A program made the position numbers and the translations under genes. From an uncultured Clostridia bacterium (lineage in GTDB: Bacteria; Bacillota; Clostridia; TANB77; CAG-465), in contig CARYZD010000002.1 in the NCBI GenBank assembly GCA_949106495.1, positions 1-64,000 on the forward strand: a DNA stretch of 64,000 nucleotides, written 5' to 3'. Shown here in pieces: positions 38,482-47,610 of this stretch. Each line of letters opens with the position of its first letter. Position 1 is the stretch's first letter. Below the pieces are notes generated by a model. The model did not search any database, was not told the origin of the DNA, and saw only the letters and a program-made list of their open reading frames with translations.

Positions 38482-39765
38482 ATGAACGTTAAAGTAGAGA
38501 AAAAAGAAAATTCTGTTGTAGAAATTGAATTTACAATGGATAAAGAACAATTTAATGCTGAATTAGATAAAGCATTCAAACAAAACGCAAAAAAATTTAA
38601 AGTACCAGGATTTAGAAATGGAATGGTACCAAGAGCTGTTGTTGAAAAAACATATGGAGAAGGAGTACTATACGAATTTGTTATTGAAAACACAGTAGAT
38701 GAAGCATATAGAACAGCTGTTATAGAAAACAACTTAGAAATTGTTTCTAGACCAGAATTAGATATAAAACAAATTGGTAAAGATAAAGACTTTATATTTG
38801 TTGTAAATGTTTGTGTAAAACCAGAAGCTAAAGTTTCAGATTACAAAGGAATTGAAGTTAAAAAAGTAAGCACAAGAGTAACAAAAAAAGAAGTTGAAGA
38901 AGAACTTGAAAGCATTAGAGAAAAAAATGCAAGAATTGTAACAGTAGAAGATAGAGAACTAAAAGATGGAGATATCTCTGTTATAGATTTTGAAGGATTT
39001 GTTGATGGAGTTGCATTTGAAGGTGGAAAAGGAGAAAACTTTGAATTAACAATTGGTTCAGGTCAATTTATTCCAGGATTTGAAGAACAAATGGTAGGAA
39101 TGAAAGTTGATGAAGAAAGAGATGTTAATGTTAAATTTCCAGAAGAATATCATGCACAAGATCTAGCAGGAAAAGACGCAACATTTAAGGTAAAATTACA
39201 TGAAATAAAAGAAAAAGTTTTACCAGAATTAGATGATGAATTTGCAAAAGATGTTTCTGAATATGATACTTTAGAAGATTATAAAAAAGAATTAAATAAA
39301 AAAGTTAAAGAGAGAAAAGAAGCTCAAGCAAAAGCTCAAAAAGAGCAAGAAGCTATAGATAAATTTATTGAAAAAGTAGAAGTTATTATTCCAGAAGGAA
39401 TGATTGATGAAGAAGTTGAAAAAATGGTAGAAGAGATGAATGCAAATCTATCATATCAAGGTTTAAATATTGATATGTATTTACAATATATGGGAATGAG
39501 CCTTGAAGATTATAAAGCACAAATGAGAGACCAAGCTTCTAAGAGAATTAAATTAAGTCTTGGACTTGAAGCAGTTGCAAAAGAAGAAAAAGTTGAAGTA
39601 ACTGAAGAAGAAATTGATGCTAAAATCAAAGAATTATCTGCACAATATGGTGCAGGAGATGAAGAATCTTTAGTTAAAAATGAAAATGCAAGAAATTACA
39701 TGAGACAACAATTATCACAAGAAAAAATAATGAAAGTTATAACTGATAGTGTTGTAGAAAAATAA
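38482..39765 (+). CDS. tig: Trigger factor chaperone/prolyl isomerase
   Basis: A 427-aa ribosome-associated chaperone with the ribosome-docking signature FKVPGFRNGMVPRAV (about residues 34-48), the FKBP-type domain (EGFVDGVAFEGGKGENFELTIG cited as GFVDGVAFEGG and IGSGQFIPGFEEQ) and a long helical C-terminus. It leads the conserved tig-clpP-clpX cluster. Confidence 0.96.
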   Translation: MNVKVEKKENSVVEIEFTMDKEQFNAELDKAFKQNAKKFKVPGFRNGMVPRAVVEKTYGEGVLYEFVIENTVDEAYRTAVIENNLEIVSRPELDIKQIGKDKDFIFVVNVCVKPEAKVSDYKGIEVKKVSTRVTKKEVEEELESIREKNARIVTVEDRELKDGDISVIDFEGFVDGVAFEGGKGENFELTIGSGQFIPGFEEQMVGMKVDEERDVNVKFPEEYHAQDLAGKDATFKVKLHEIKEKVLPELDDEFAKDVSEYDTLEDYKKELNKKVKERKEAQAKAQKEQEAIDKFIEKVEVIIPEGMIDEEVEKMVEEMNANLSYQGLNIDMYLQYMGMSLEDYKAQMRDQASKRIKLSLGLEAVAKEEKVEVTEEEIDAKIKELSAQYGAGDEESLVKNENARNYMRQQLSQEKIMKVITDSVVEK

Positions 39766-39788
39766 TAAAATATAAGGAGGTTTAACAT

Positions 39789-40409
39789 ATGATAAATAAT
39801 AGTTTAGTTCCATATGTAATAGAGCAAACAAGTAAAGGGGAAAGATCTTATGATATTTTCTCAAGACTTTTAAAAGAAAGAATAATATTTTTATCTGAGC
39901 CAGTAGATAGTGCATCTGCATCAGTAATAGTTGCACAATTACTATTCTTAGATGCAGAAGATCCAGGTAAAGATATCTTCTTATATATTAATACACCAGG
40001 TGGAAGTATAACAGATGGTATGGCAATATATGACACAATGCAATACATTAAATCAGATGTATGCACTATATGTGTAGGTATGGCTGCATCAATGGGTTCT
40101 GTACTTCTTGCGGCTGGTACAAAAGGAAAAAGATATGCTCTTCCTAATTCAGAAGTATTAATTCATCAACCATTAATTGGTGGTGGCGGAATTTCAGGTC
40201 AAACAACTGAAATAAAAATTCATGCAGACCATATGGTTAAAACTAGAGAAAAACTTAATAGAATATTAAGTGAAAGAACTGGTCAACCAATCGAAAGAAT
40301 ACAAGAGGATACAGAAAGAGATAATTATTTAACAGCTGAAGAAGCTAAAGAATATGGCTTAATTGACGAAGTTATGGATAATATCAATAATATAAAGGAG
40401 AATAAATAA
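39789..40409 (+). CDS. clpP: ATP-dependent Clp protease proteolytic subunit
   Basis: A 206-aa serine protease with the catalytic Ser in GMAASMGSV (Ser about 101), His in LIHQPL (about 126) and an Asp near residue 175. TAAGGAGG precedes the ATG by 8 nt. Forms the chamber fed by ClpX, which is encoded 1 nt downstream. Confidence 0.97.
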   Translation: MINNSLVPYVIEQTSKGERSYDIFSRLLKERIIFLSEPVDSASASVIVAQLLFLDAEDPGKDIFLYINTPGGSITDGMAIYDTMQYIKSDVCTICVGMAASMGSVLLAAGTKGKRYALPNSEVLIHQPLIGGGGISGQTTEIKIHADHMVKTREKLNRILSERTGQPIERIQEDTERDNYLTAEEAKEYGLIDEVMDNINNIKENK

Positions 40410-40410
40410 T

Positions 40411-41694
40411 ATGGCAAATAAGGGTTCAAATAGTGGCAATCATAGCCCAAAACCCATATTTTGCTCATTTTGTGGTAGACTAAGACAAGAAGTAGATAAG
40501 CTAATTGAAGGTCCTAATAGTGTATATATTTGTGATGAGTGTGTTGAAATTTGTCATAAAATAATGAAGGATGAAGATGGTTTAACACAAGAAAATATTA
40601 TGGGTTCAAAAGACTTAGTTTCAACAGATGAGTTACCTTCACCAGAAGTGATAAAAAGTGTTTTAGATGAGTATGTTATAGGGCAAGATGATGCCAAGAA
40701 AGTTTTATCTGTTGCTGTATACAATCATTATAAAAGAATAAGAAATATGGATAAACTTGATGATGTTGAAATACAAAAAAGTAATATATTATTGCTTGGA
40801 CCAACAGGTTGTGGAAAGACATTACTTGCACAAACACTTGCTAAAATACTAAGAGTTCCATTTGCTATAGCAGATGCTACTACTCTTACAGAAGCTGGAT
40901 ATGTTGGAGAAGATGTAGAAAATATACTTTTAAGACTTATTCAAGCAGCAGATTATGATGTAAAAAAGGCTGAAAGCGGAATAATTTACATTGATGAATT
41001 AGACAAGATTTCAAGAAAAAGTGAAAATGTTTCTATTACAAGAGATGTAAGTGGTGAGGGTGTTCAACAAGCATTACTTAAAATAATTGAAGGAACAGTT
41101 GCAAATGTACCTCCACAAGGTGGAAGAAAGCATCCTCAACAAGAATTTATAAAAATAGATACATCAAATATTTTATTTATATGTGGTGGAGCATTTGATG
41201 GTCTTGAAAAAATAATTGAATCTCGTGTTGATACAAAAACAATGGGATTTGGAGCAAAAGTTGAGTCTAAAAAAGATATTGATGTTGGTAGAATTTTTTC
41301 ACAAGTTCAGCCACAAGATATAGTAAAGTTTGGTTTGATTCCAGAATTAATAGGAAGATTACCAATTATTACAAGTCTAAATCAATTAACAGAAAGTGCT
41401 TTAATAGATATTATTACAAAACCAAAGAATGCATTACTAAAGCAATATGTAAAACTATTTAAAATGGATGATGTTGAATTAAGTGTTGAAGAAGATGCTT
41501 TAAATGCTATTGTTGAGTCTGCTGTTGAAAGAAAAACTGGTGCAAGAGGACTTAGAGCTATAATGGAAAATGTAATGATGGATGCGATGTATGAAGTGCC
41601 ATCAAATAAGGATATAGTAAAATGTGTTATAACAAAAGATGTTGTAACAAAACAAGAAAAGCCAAAATATATTATGGCAGAAAATACAAAGTAA
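40411..41694 (+). CDS. clpX: Clp protease ATPase subunit ClpX
   Basis: A 427-aa AAA+ unfoldase. The N-terminal C4 zinc finger (CSFCGR...CDECVEIC) is intact; Walker A GPTGCGKT lies at about residues 130-137; Walker B IIYIDELDKI and sensor regions follow. Starts 1 nt after clpP and is therefore translationally coupled. Confidence 0.97.
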   Translation: MANKGSNSGNHSPKPIFCSFCGRLRQEVDKLIEGPNSVYICDECVEICHKIMKDEDGLTQENIMGSKDLVSTDELPSPEVIKSVLDEYVIGQDDAKKVLSVAVYNHYKRIRNMDKLDDVEIQKSNILLLGPTGCGKTLLAQTLAKILRVPFAIADATTLTEAGYVGEDVENILLRLIQAADYDVKKAESGIIYIDELDKISRKSENVSITRDVSGEGVQQALLKIIEGTVANVPPQGGRKHPQQEFIKIDTSNILFICGGAFDGLEKIIESRVDTKTMGFGAKVESKKDIDVGRIFSQVQPQDIVKFGLIPELIGRLPIITSLNQLTESALIDIITKPKNALLKQYVKLFKMDDVELSVEEDALNAIVESAVERKTGARGLRAIMENVMMDAMYEVPSNKDIVKCVITKDVVTKQEKPKYIMAENTK

Positions 41695-41717
41695 GGCAGA
41701 ACGCCTTGCTTTTTTCT
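41691..41717 (+). terminator. Terminator of tig-clpP-clpX
   Basis: AAGGC-AGAAC-GCCTT, then GCTTTTTTC. Confidence 0.75.
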
Positions 41718-41763
41718 TTCATCTTCTGATATAATACATTTAAAGCAAAATAAAGGAGATAGA

Positions 41764-42390
41764 ATGAAATATTACTCTTTAAATAATAAAATAGATTTAA
41801 AAGGGAATTATGGGCAAATTAGTGATGGTTTAATTGTAGAGAAACAATCCAAATTTATATCATATTTATTTAAAATAGAAAGTGAAGAACAAGCATTAGA
41901 TAAGATAGCTAAAATAAAAGCAGATAATATGCAAGCTAGACATGTAGTATACATATATTCGTATTTAAAAAACAATGTCGCAAATATTAGATTTTCTGAC
42001 GATGGGGAACCTAAAGGAACAGGAACTAAAGCAATATATGAGTTGCTTGAAAAAGAATCAATTACTAATGTTTGTATAGTTATAGTTAGATATTTTGGTG
42101 GGATTTTACTTGGAGCAGGACCACTTTCGAGAGCTTATTTAAATAGCGCAAGAATTTGTATAGATAAATGCGATAAAAAAGAAATATATAATTATATTAA
42201 AGTTTCATTTAATTGTACATACAATAGCTATAATATATTAAAAAATAGAATAGATAATTATTCTCAAAATGAGCATATAAAAGTAATAAAATGTGATTTT
42301 AATGAAAATGTAGAAATAGAACTTAGTGTAGTAGATTTTGAAATGGATAATATAAATAAAATAATAGAGGAAATAAATTATGGTAATTAA
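41764..42390 (+). CDS. YigZ/IMPACT family protein
   Basis: A 208-aa protein of the UPF0029 family: SDDGEPKGTGTKAI and VIVRYFGGILLGAGPLSRAY are the family signatures. Likely a nucleic-acid- or ribosome-associated factor; precise function unknown. It overlaps the next gene by 11 bases. Confidence 0.9.
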   Translation: MKYYSLNNKIDLKGNYGQISDGLIVEKQSKFISYLFKIESEEQALDKIAKIKADNMQARHVVYIYSYLKNNVANIRFSDDGEPKGTGTKAIYELLEKESITNVCIVIVRYFGGILLGAGPLSRAYLNSARICIDKCDKKEIYNYIKVSFNCTYNSYNILKNRIDNYSQNEHIKVIKCDFNENVEIELSVVDFEMDNINKIIEEINYGN

Positions 42391-43015
42391 TGATATTGAA
42401 AAGCATATTGCTATTGGAAGAGAAATAATACTTTATAGTAAAACAAACCTAAAGGTTAATTTAGATTTAAAAATAGGATATAGAATTAATAAAGAAGATA
42501 AAGAAATAAGATTATATGATGTACCTAAAATACTTACATTTCAGGAAAAAGTAATGGTATATTATGCAATATTAGATAAGTATTATTTTTATCCTTTAAG
42601 GAAAATTAATAATGAGTTTATAAGTGAAAATATAGAAAACTATATTATAAAAGAAAATGGATATACATTTCATGAATTTAATGGAATAGAAGATAAGCCT
42701 AATGGAATATTAGGTGAACTTATATTTGAAATTCCAAGACAAGAAATAGAACCTGAAAAGTTAAGTAGAATAAGAGATATTTATGATATGCTAATGCGAA
42801 ATAAAAATCAAATAGGGGATAAACCTATTTGTATTGCATTTAATGGAATTATGCCAGATTTTGAAGATGTCTTTAGAGTTATACAATATATGTTTGAACA
42901 TGATAAAGAACTAAGTAAGAAGAAAGATAAAGTAAAAATATTTAGAAGAAGTGGAATACTTGGTGGAAATAAAAGAATATTTATAGTATCAAATAGAATT
43001 ATAGAAGAAGACTAG
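42380..43015 (+). CDS. Protein of unknown function coupled to yigZ
   Basis: A 211-aa soluble protein whose ATG lies within the end of the YigZ gene, so translation is coupled. Mixed alpha/beta composition; no recognised motif. A long Lys/Arg-rich region (SKKKDKVKIFRRSGILGG) lies near the C-terminus. Confidence 0.65.
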   Translation: MVINDIEKHIAIGREIILYSKTNLKVNLDLKIGYRINKEDKEIRLYDVPKILTFQEKVMVYYAILDKYYFYPLRKINNEFISENIENYIIKENGYTFHEFNGIEDKPNGILGELIFEIPRQEIEPEKLSRIRDIYDMLMRNKNQIGDKPICIAFNGIMPDFEDVFRVIQYMFEHDKELSKKKDKVKIFRRSGILGGNKRIFIVSNRIIEED

Positions 43016-43034
43016 ATGGAAAATCTAGTCTTTT
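43009..43034 (+). terminator. Terminator overlapping the stop of the preceding gene
   Basis: AAGACTAGAT-GGAAA-ATCTAGTCTT then TTT. The TAG stop is part of the stem. Confidence 0.88.
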
Positions 43035-43124
43035 AATCTTGTATTAATTACATAATTATGATATAATGTCTAAGCTTAAATATAATAAATCCAAATAATT
43101 AATATGAAGGAGGAAATTAAAATT

Positions 43125-44073
43125 ATGAAAAGAGAGGTAAAAGTAAATAAATTGAAACAGAAAAAGATATTATTATTTACGCATACAGATTTAGATGGCT
43201 ACTCATGCTATATTGTAGCTAAATATCATGTAAATAATGTAGATGTGCATATGTGTGAGCCTTCAAAAGTTGAAGAAAAAATGAAGGAAAATATGAATGC
43301 AAATATTATAACAAAGTATGATATGGTAATTCTTAGTGATTTGAGTGTATCTGTTGAATTTGCCAAAGAATATGCAATGTTTTGTGAAAAATGTGGTGTT
43401 GATTTTTATATTGTAGATCACCATAAAAAAGCAAATGATAGCCGGATTAGGTAATTTTTATTTTTCACGTATTTTTGTTTATAATGATAATGGGAATTTG
43501 ACTTGTGGAACAGAGTTAATTCAAGATTTATTTAAAAGTTTAGGGGGAATTAGTACAGCTTCATTAGATGAATATATAGAACTTGTTAGACAATATGATA
43601 CTTGGGACTGGACAAAAACAAATAATCTACTTTCAAAAGATATGAATTTACTATATAGAATATTATCAAGAGATGATTTTTATAATAATATAATGGACAA
43701 AATAAGAACATCATTTAAAATTATTTTAAATGATACAGATAAACTTCTATTAAAAATTGAACATCAAAGAGACGATGAATATATAAAAGAAAAGATGAAA
43801 AATATTGTTTATAAAGTAATCAAAGGTAGAAACTGTGCAATTGTTTTTGCTGAGAATAATGTAAATGAAATTTCACAAGAGTTATATTCAAATAAGGATG
43901 TAGATATAGCAGTTATAGTTGGACCAAATAATATAAACTATAGAACTAATAAAAACGTAGATGTCAATGAATTTGCTAAATATTTTGGCGGAGGAGGACA
44001 TGCTAAAGCATCTGGTTCTTTGATAACTAAAGAGTCAAAAGATATATATTTAAAAAGTATATTTAAAGAGTAG
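43125..44073 (+). CDS. DHH/DHHA1 phosphoesterase; needs +1 shift at CGG 43443
   Basis: A 315-aa protein once frames are joined. Motif THTDLDGYS (about residues 19-27) and IVDHH (about 96-100) are DHH-superfamily metal ligands; the C-terminal GGGGHAKASG is DHHA1. At codon 107 an in-frame CGG is followed three codons later by TAA. Skipping the C reads NDS-GLGNFYFSRIF and continues to the DHHA1 end. Likely a phosphodiesterase acting on small RNAs or cyclic dinucleotides (family knowledge). The start at 43125 follows AAGGAGG; the earlier ATG 43104 contains it. A paralogue lies at 53708. Confidence 0.8.
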
Positions 44074-44096
44074 TGGAATAATCCACTATTTATTTT
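44071..44096 (+). terminator. Terminator of the DHH gene
   Basis: TAGTGGA/TCCACTA dyad containing the TAG stop, followed by TTTATTTTA. Confidence 0.7.
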
Positions 44097-44194
44097 ATAC
44101 TATAATCTGTTAACTACATTATTTGTGAACTACATATTCAAAAAAACTAAAATAAAAAGCTTCGCAAAAATTTATAAAAATATATTATTTTTTC

Positions 44195-44223
44195 TTGACA
44201 AACACATGTTCTTTTAATATAAT
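44195..44223 (+). promoter_or_regulatory. Perfect SigA promoter of the yneA-like gene
   Basis: TTGACA, 17-nt spacer, TATAAT. A LexA-like box overlaps the -35 end and spacer, and another lies at the expected transcription start. Confidence 0.88.
44200..44211. promoter_or_regulatory. LexA-like operator 1
   Basis: AAACACATGTTC matches the Gram-positive SOS-box pattern GAAC-N4-GTTC at 7 of 8 fixed positions and lies within the promoter spacer. Confidence 0.6.
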
Positions 44224-44236
44224 ATAAATATATTAA

Positions 44237-44248
44237 GAACAAATGTTC
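44237..44248. promoter_or_regulatory. LexA operator 2
   Basis: GAACAAATGTTC is a full match to GAAC-N4-GTTC and lies 13 nt downstream of the -10 hexamer, where bound LexA would block transcription. Confidence 0.8.
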
Positions 44249-44261
44249 TAGAGGTGGTTAT

Positions 44262-44543
44262 ATGAAAAAAATAAAAGAAATGATAAAAAATACATTATTT
44301 ATATTAATAATAATACTTTCGTTTAAAATTTTAATATCGTATGAGCTAGCAAAAACTGAATATAAATCATATGAATATATTGTAAAGGGAAATGATACAT
44401 TATGGACAATTGCAGGTCAAATTTGTGATAAAAATGATGATTTGTATATTAGAAAAGTTATTGTTGATATAAAAGAAATGAATAAACTAGAGGATTCTAT
44501 AATATATATAGGACAAACTATTAAGCTTCCAATCTATGAATAA
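44262..44543 (+). CDS. yneA: YneA-like SOS cell-division suppressor with LysM domain
   Basis: A 93-aa protein: one N-terminal membrane segment (about residues 11-28) then a LysM-like domain (YIVKGNDTLWTIAGQI...IYIGQTIKLPIYE). Size, layout and two LexA-type boxes in its promoter match Bacillus/Listeria YneA, which halts division after DNA damage. lexA itself is not adjacent. GAGGTGG precedes the ATG. Confidence 0.8.
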   Translation: MKKIKEMIKNTLFILIIILSFKILISYELAKTEYKSYEYIVKGNDTLWTIAGQICDKNDDLYIRKVIVDIKEMNKLEDSIIYIGQTIKLPIYE

Positions 44544-44554
44544 TACACTATAGA

Positions 44555-44590
44555 AAAGCAACTAAGATTAATTTCTTAGTTGCTTTAAAA
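44555..44590. terminator. Bidirectional terminator
   Basis: AAAGCAACTAAG pairs with CTTAGTTGCTTT; it lies between the convergent yneA-like and anti-sigma genes. Confidence 0.85.
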
Positions 44591-44803
44591 TTAAAGTTTA
44601 GATAAAATAATACTTGTTTGAATAAACATTAAGCTTTGAGCTATTGCAATTATAATACTAGAGATAAACAATAATGTTAATGTTATATTAACTATTATTG
44701 TTGCTTTTTTTCTTGTTTTTAATTTTGAATAATTGATATTAAACATTGCATCTGGAACCTCTATATTATTATATTTTTCTTTTAATAATTCTTCAATATC
44801 CAT
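44591..44803 (-). CDS. Putative membrane anti-sigma factor
   Basis: A 70-aa protein with an acidic N-terminal helix (DIEELLKEKYNNIEVPDAMF) and one membrane segment (about residues 36-60). Its start lies 2 nt after the restored sigma-gene stop, with AGGAGG inside the sigma gene's end, so the two are coupled. The arrangement is typical of ECF sigma/anti-sigma pairs. Confidence 0.65.
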   Translation of the reverse strand: MDIEELLKEKYNNIEVPDAMFNINYSKLKTRKKATIIVNITLTLLFISSIIIAIAQSLMFIQTSIILSKL

Positions 44804-44805
44804 AA

Positions 44806-45340
44806 TTATTCCTCCTCTTTATTTCTTAACTTTTCTAAAGCACGACACATTCTCATTCTGAGTGTGCCAGGTTTTTCATTTAATATTCTTATAGTCACAA
44901 TTAAAGTAGTAGTATAAAGTAATAAGATTTTGTTCATCTTTACTTAAAGAATCAATAGTATCGTAAAAATTACGTTCTTTTTGCAAAACAGATAAATCAT
45001 CATTATTATCTTTTATTGTACTTTCATAGTTTTCATCAAATTCATTTAAAACATCAAAATCATTATATAGTATTTCGTCCTTCTTATTTTCAATAATATC
45101 CATACAACAATTATATAATATTTTAGTAATCCATGGTTTAAAGCTTTCTACATTTAATAATTTCCAGATATTTAAATATGCTTTAATAAAAGTTTCTTGA
45201 AGAGCATCATCAATAAAAGATCTATATCCTTTTAATAATCCATTTGCAACCTTAGTTAAATGTGGTCTATAGAGTTCTACAAGTTCAGTAAAAGCCTCAT
45301 CATCATTTTTCTTTGCTCTTTTAATTAAATCTTTTTCCAT
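44806..45340 (-). pseudogene. ECF-type sigma-70 factor disrupted in region 4
   Basis: Region 2 (LTKVANGLLKGYRSFIDDALQETFIKAYLN, cited by DDALQETFIKAY) and the start of region 4 (LSKDEQNLITLYYYF) are clear. The frame ends at a TGA at 44876-44878. Beyond it, another frame encodes ILNEKPGTLRMRMCRALEKLRNKEEE (cited as LNEKPGTLRMRM, ALEKLRN). About four residues are missing at the junction, consistent with an 11-nt deletion between AATA repeats. No CGG is present here. The helix-turn-helix is lost, so the product is probably non-functional, unless the deletion is phase-variable. Confidence 0.75.
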
Positions 45341-45420
45341 TTTCTTCCTCTCATGTATATGATTATATCACAAAAAAAGATTTGTAAATACAATTTTATA
45401 CATTATCTTTTATAATTTTA

Positions 45421-45449
45421 TTGCAATGTTTACATAAATGTGATATAAT
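45421..45449 (+). promoter_or_regulatory. SigA-type promoter
   Basis: TTGCAA, 17-nt spacer, TATAAT upstream of the gene at 45512. Confidence 0.65.
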
Positions 45450-45511
45450 TCTCACGCAAAAAAAATTAAATCTATAATCCAAAATTCTAATGTAAAAGGA
45501 GGAATGTTAAT

Positions 45512-46132
45512 ATGATTAATGCAAATTTAACATTAAAAGGGAGTTTCTTTAAGAAAAAATATTCGGATGATGCTGAGGTACCTGCTATAGTACAATTAAA
45601 TGATGGGAGTAGTTTTGAGTTACATTTTTTAATATATAGAAGGGTTATTTTAGTAGAAAATATTGAAGGAAACCAATACAAATTAACTCAAGAAAGAAGA
45701 ATGGCAATTATTGATGCAGTATTGATGGAGTATACAACTATTTTAAAATCAATAATTCATTGCTCTATATCTTATGAAATTCAACTATATAAAATGGTAG
45801 ATAATACAAGTTCAGTAGTCAATCTAGATGATAAAAGTATTAAAAATGTAATATTACAGGAATATTTAGAGGATGAACGTTCTAATGTTTCACTTGATAT
45901 AGTATTAAGGTCTCTAAAATCTATTTATGATAAGCTTAAATTAAATTATAATGATATAAATAAAGCAGATGTAATAGAAGGAAGTATAGATTATAAATTA
46001 AACTTTATACAAAAAAAATGTTTAAATTATTATTTAAGATATATTTTAGACCATTCATTTAATATATTTAAATTTGAAGTAAATATAGATGCAAATACTA
46101 ATAAATTTATTATAACCATTGAAAAGAACTAG
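45512..46132 (+). CDS. Protein of unknown function, possible paralogue of the gene at 46838
   Basis: A 206-aa soluble protein with AAAGGAGG before the ATG. It begins with a strand-rich region and contains YKLTQERRMAIIDAVLMEY, similar in position and pattern to RTLTDEERNNIITELLNKF in the protein at 46838. The rest is helical. No known motif. Confidence 0.65.
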   Translation: MINANLTLKGSFFKKKYSDDAEVPAIVQLNDGSSFELHFLIYRRVILVENIEGNQYKLTQERRMAIIDAVLMEYTTILKSIIHCSISYEIQLYKMVDNTSSVVNLDDKSIKNVILQEYLEDERSNVSLDIVLRSLKSIYDKLKLNYNDINKADVIEGSIDYKLNFIQKKCLNYYLRYILDHSFNIFKFEVNIDANTNKFIITIEKN

Positions 46133-46152
46133 ATTTATTCTGGTTCTTTTTT
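46122..46152 (+). terminator. Terminator of the gene at 45512
   Basis: AAAAGAAC pairs with GTTCTTTT across an AT loop; the stop codon lies within. Confidence 0.65.
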
Positions 46153-46160
46153 ACGTACGC

Positions 46161-46189
46161 TTGACATAAAAATACTATTATGATAAAAT
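46161..46189 (+). promoter_or_regulatory. SigA-type promoter
   Basis: TTGACA, 17-nt spacer, TAAAAT upstream of the gene at 46246. Confidence 0.7.
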
Positions 46190-46245
46190 TTATATGCATA
46201 AAAAACTATTTAATCAAAATATTTAATAATAAGGAGGGTTCAATT

Positions 46246-46813
46246 ATGAACAAAAACGAAAAAAAATTTAAGTTAGATTACACTATTGACAATAAATGGT
46301 CACTTGTGTATATTCTTAATCTTTCAAAACGGGAGCTCAGATTATGAGAAAGTATATGCAGCAAATGAGTTTTTAAACCAAATTTATTTTAAATCAATTA
46401 TAGTAAATGATGTTAACGCTTTTAAAAATACATATATTGATCCAAAAAAGAGAGCACATATATATAAATATCGTGCTGTATTTGATGGTAAGTATATTCT
46501 TAAAAAAATGACATCTTTTTCTCAAGCACATTCTATACTTGCATATATAGTATTAGATAACACAGATATAAAGACAGAAAATGAACATCCAATTATTACT
46601 AAGCTAAAAGAAAACTACAAAGATATAATTAGATTTTCAAAAGATGATAGTCAAGAGAAACTTTTATTAAAATCTTATGAAGATATTAGATATAGAACAC
46701 CATATAAAGAATTATTAAAGCACATTATGGTTTCGGATAAAGATTTTCCGAGTAATATAGCTAAAGATTCATTGACTAGAATTACAGATGATTATATTAT
46801 ACTTAAAAAGTAA
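46246..46813 (+). CDS. Protein of unknown function; needs +1 shift at CGG 46330
   Basis: The ribosome site AAGGAGGG and ATG at 46246 open a frame that stops after only 33 codons. Codon 29 is CGG (46330-46332). Skipping the C yields LSK-GSSDYEKVY and a 188-aa protein to 46813. An internal TTG at 46286 in the second frame lacks a ribosome site, so the upstream ATG must be the true start. The protein is lysine-rich and soluble; family not recognised. It lies between two possibly paralogous unknown genes. Confidence 0.65.
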
Positions 46814-46837
46814 AATTTAAATATGGAGGTCTTTTAT

Positions 46838-47491
46838 ATGAAATGTGTTAAAATAAACTTGTCATCAAGTTATATTGAGTACGACGATGGAAAAGACTTT
46901 TGGAATGCAGATATACTATATGTATATAATGAACAAGAAGAAGGAAAAGAAATTCGAATTATTGGAACAACAAGAACTTTGACAGATGAAGAGAGAAATA
47001 ACATTATAACAGAACTTCTTAATAAATTTGCATTTGGAAATTATTTGCAAAAAGAATATGAATTATGGAAATGTAAATTAAAAAATAGAGGACTTGAAAA
47101 GAAAGTTGAACTTGGATGCAAAGATGAGATGTCTTACTCAATTATTGGAGAAGAAGTACTAGAGCTATCAGGGAATGTAAATGATTGTGAAATAGTTAGA
47201 GTCTTAAGAGAAATTTATTTAAACTTACGAATTCAAGCAGTAGAATATAAAAATAACTTAGAATCTAAGATAATAACTGCTTATAAAACACCATGGAATA
47301 GTATATCATTTAACTTTGAAGGTACTAGATATGAATATAATACTATTTGTAAAATACTTAATTCTATTAAACATGAATTTGAAGATGCTATAAGCAAACA
47401 TATTAATCATAAAATTATTTTAAATATAGAAAAAGGTAAAATAGTAAATAGAATGGCAACTATACAAATTCAATTTAAAGAGGCAAATTAG
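46838..47491 (+). CDS. Protein of unknown function
   Basis: A 217-aa soluble protein. TGGAGG is 8 nt before the ATG at 46838; the ATG at 46823 overlaps it. It carries RTLTDEERNNIITELLNKF, shared in pattern with the protein at 45512. It lies 24 nt after the CGG-shift gene and is probably cotranscribed with it. Confidence 0.65.
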   Translation: MKCVKINLSSSYIEYDDGKDFWNADILYVYNEQEEGKEIRIIGTTRTLTDEERNNIITELLNKFAFGNYLQKEYELWKCKLKNRGLEKKVELGCKDEMSYSIIGEEVLELSGNVNDCEIVRVLREIYLNLRIQAVEYKNNLESKIITAYKTPWNSISFNFEGTRYEYNTICKILNSIKHEFEDAISKHINHKIILNIEKGKIVNRMATIQIQFKEAN

Positions 47492-47505
47492 CCTCTTTAT
47501 TTTTA
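47477..47505 (+). terminator. GAGGC-family terminator, copy 1
   Basis: AAAGAGGC-AAATTA-GCCTCTTTA then TTTTTA; the stop codon of the preceding gene lies in the loop. Confidence 0.88.
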
Positions 47506-47610
47506 TGTTTTTTTACTTGGTAAATATTAATTAAAAATAAATATTTAAGAATTATTGATTAAGTTAATCTTATGTGAGATAATGTATATGAATAGTAGGT
47601 GAATAGATAT

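Noticed and set aside
44806..45340. Sigma-gene frameshift as a sixth recoding site
   Set aside because: There is no CGG at the junction and about four conserved residues are missing, which indicates a deletion.
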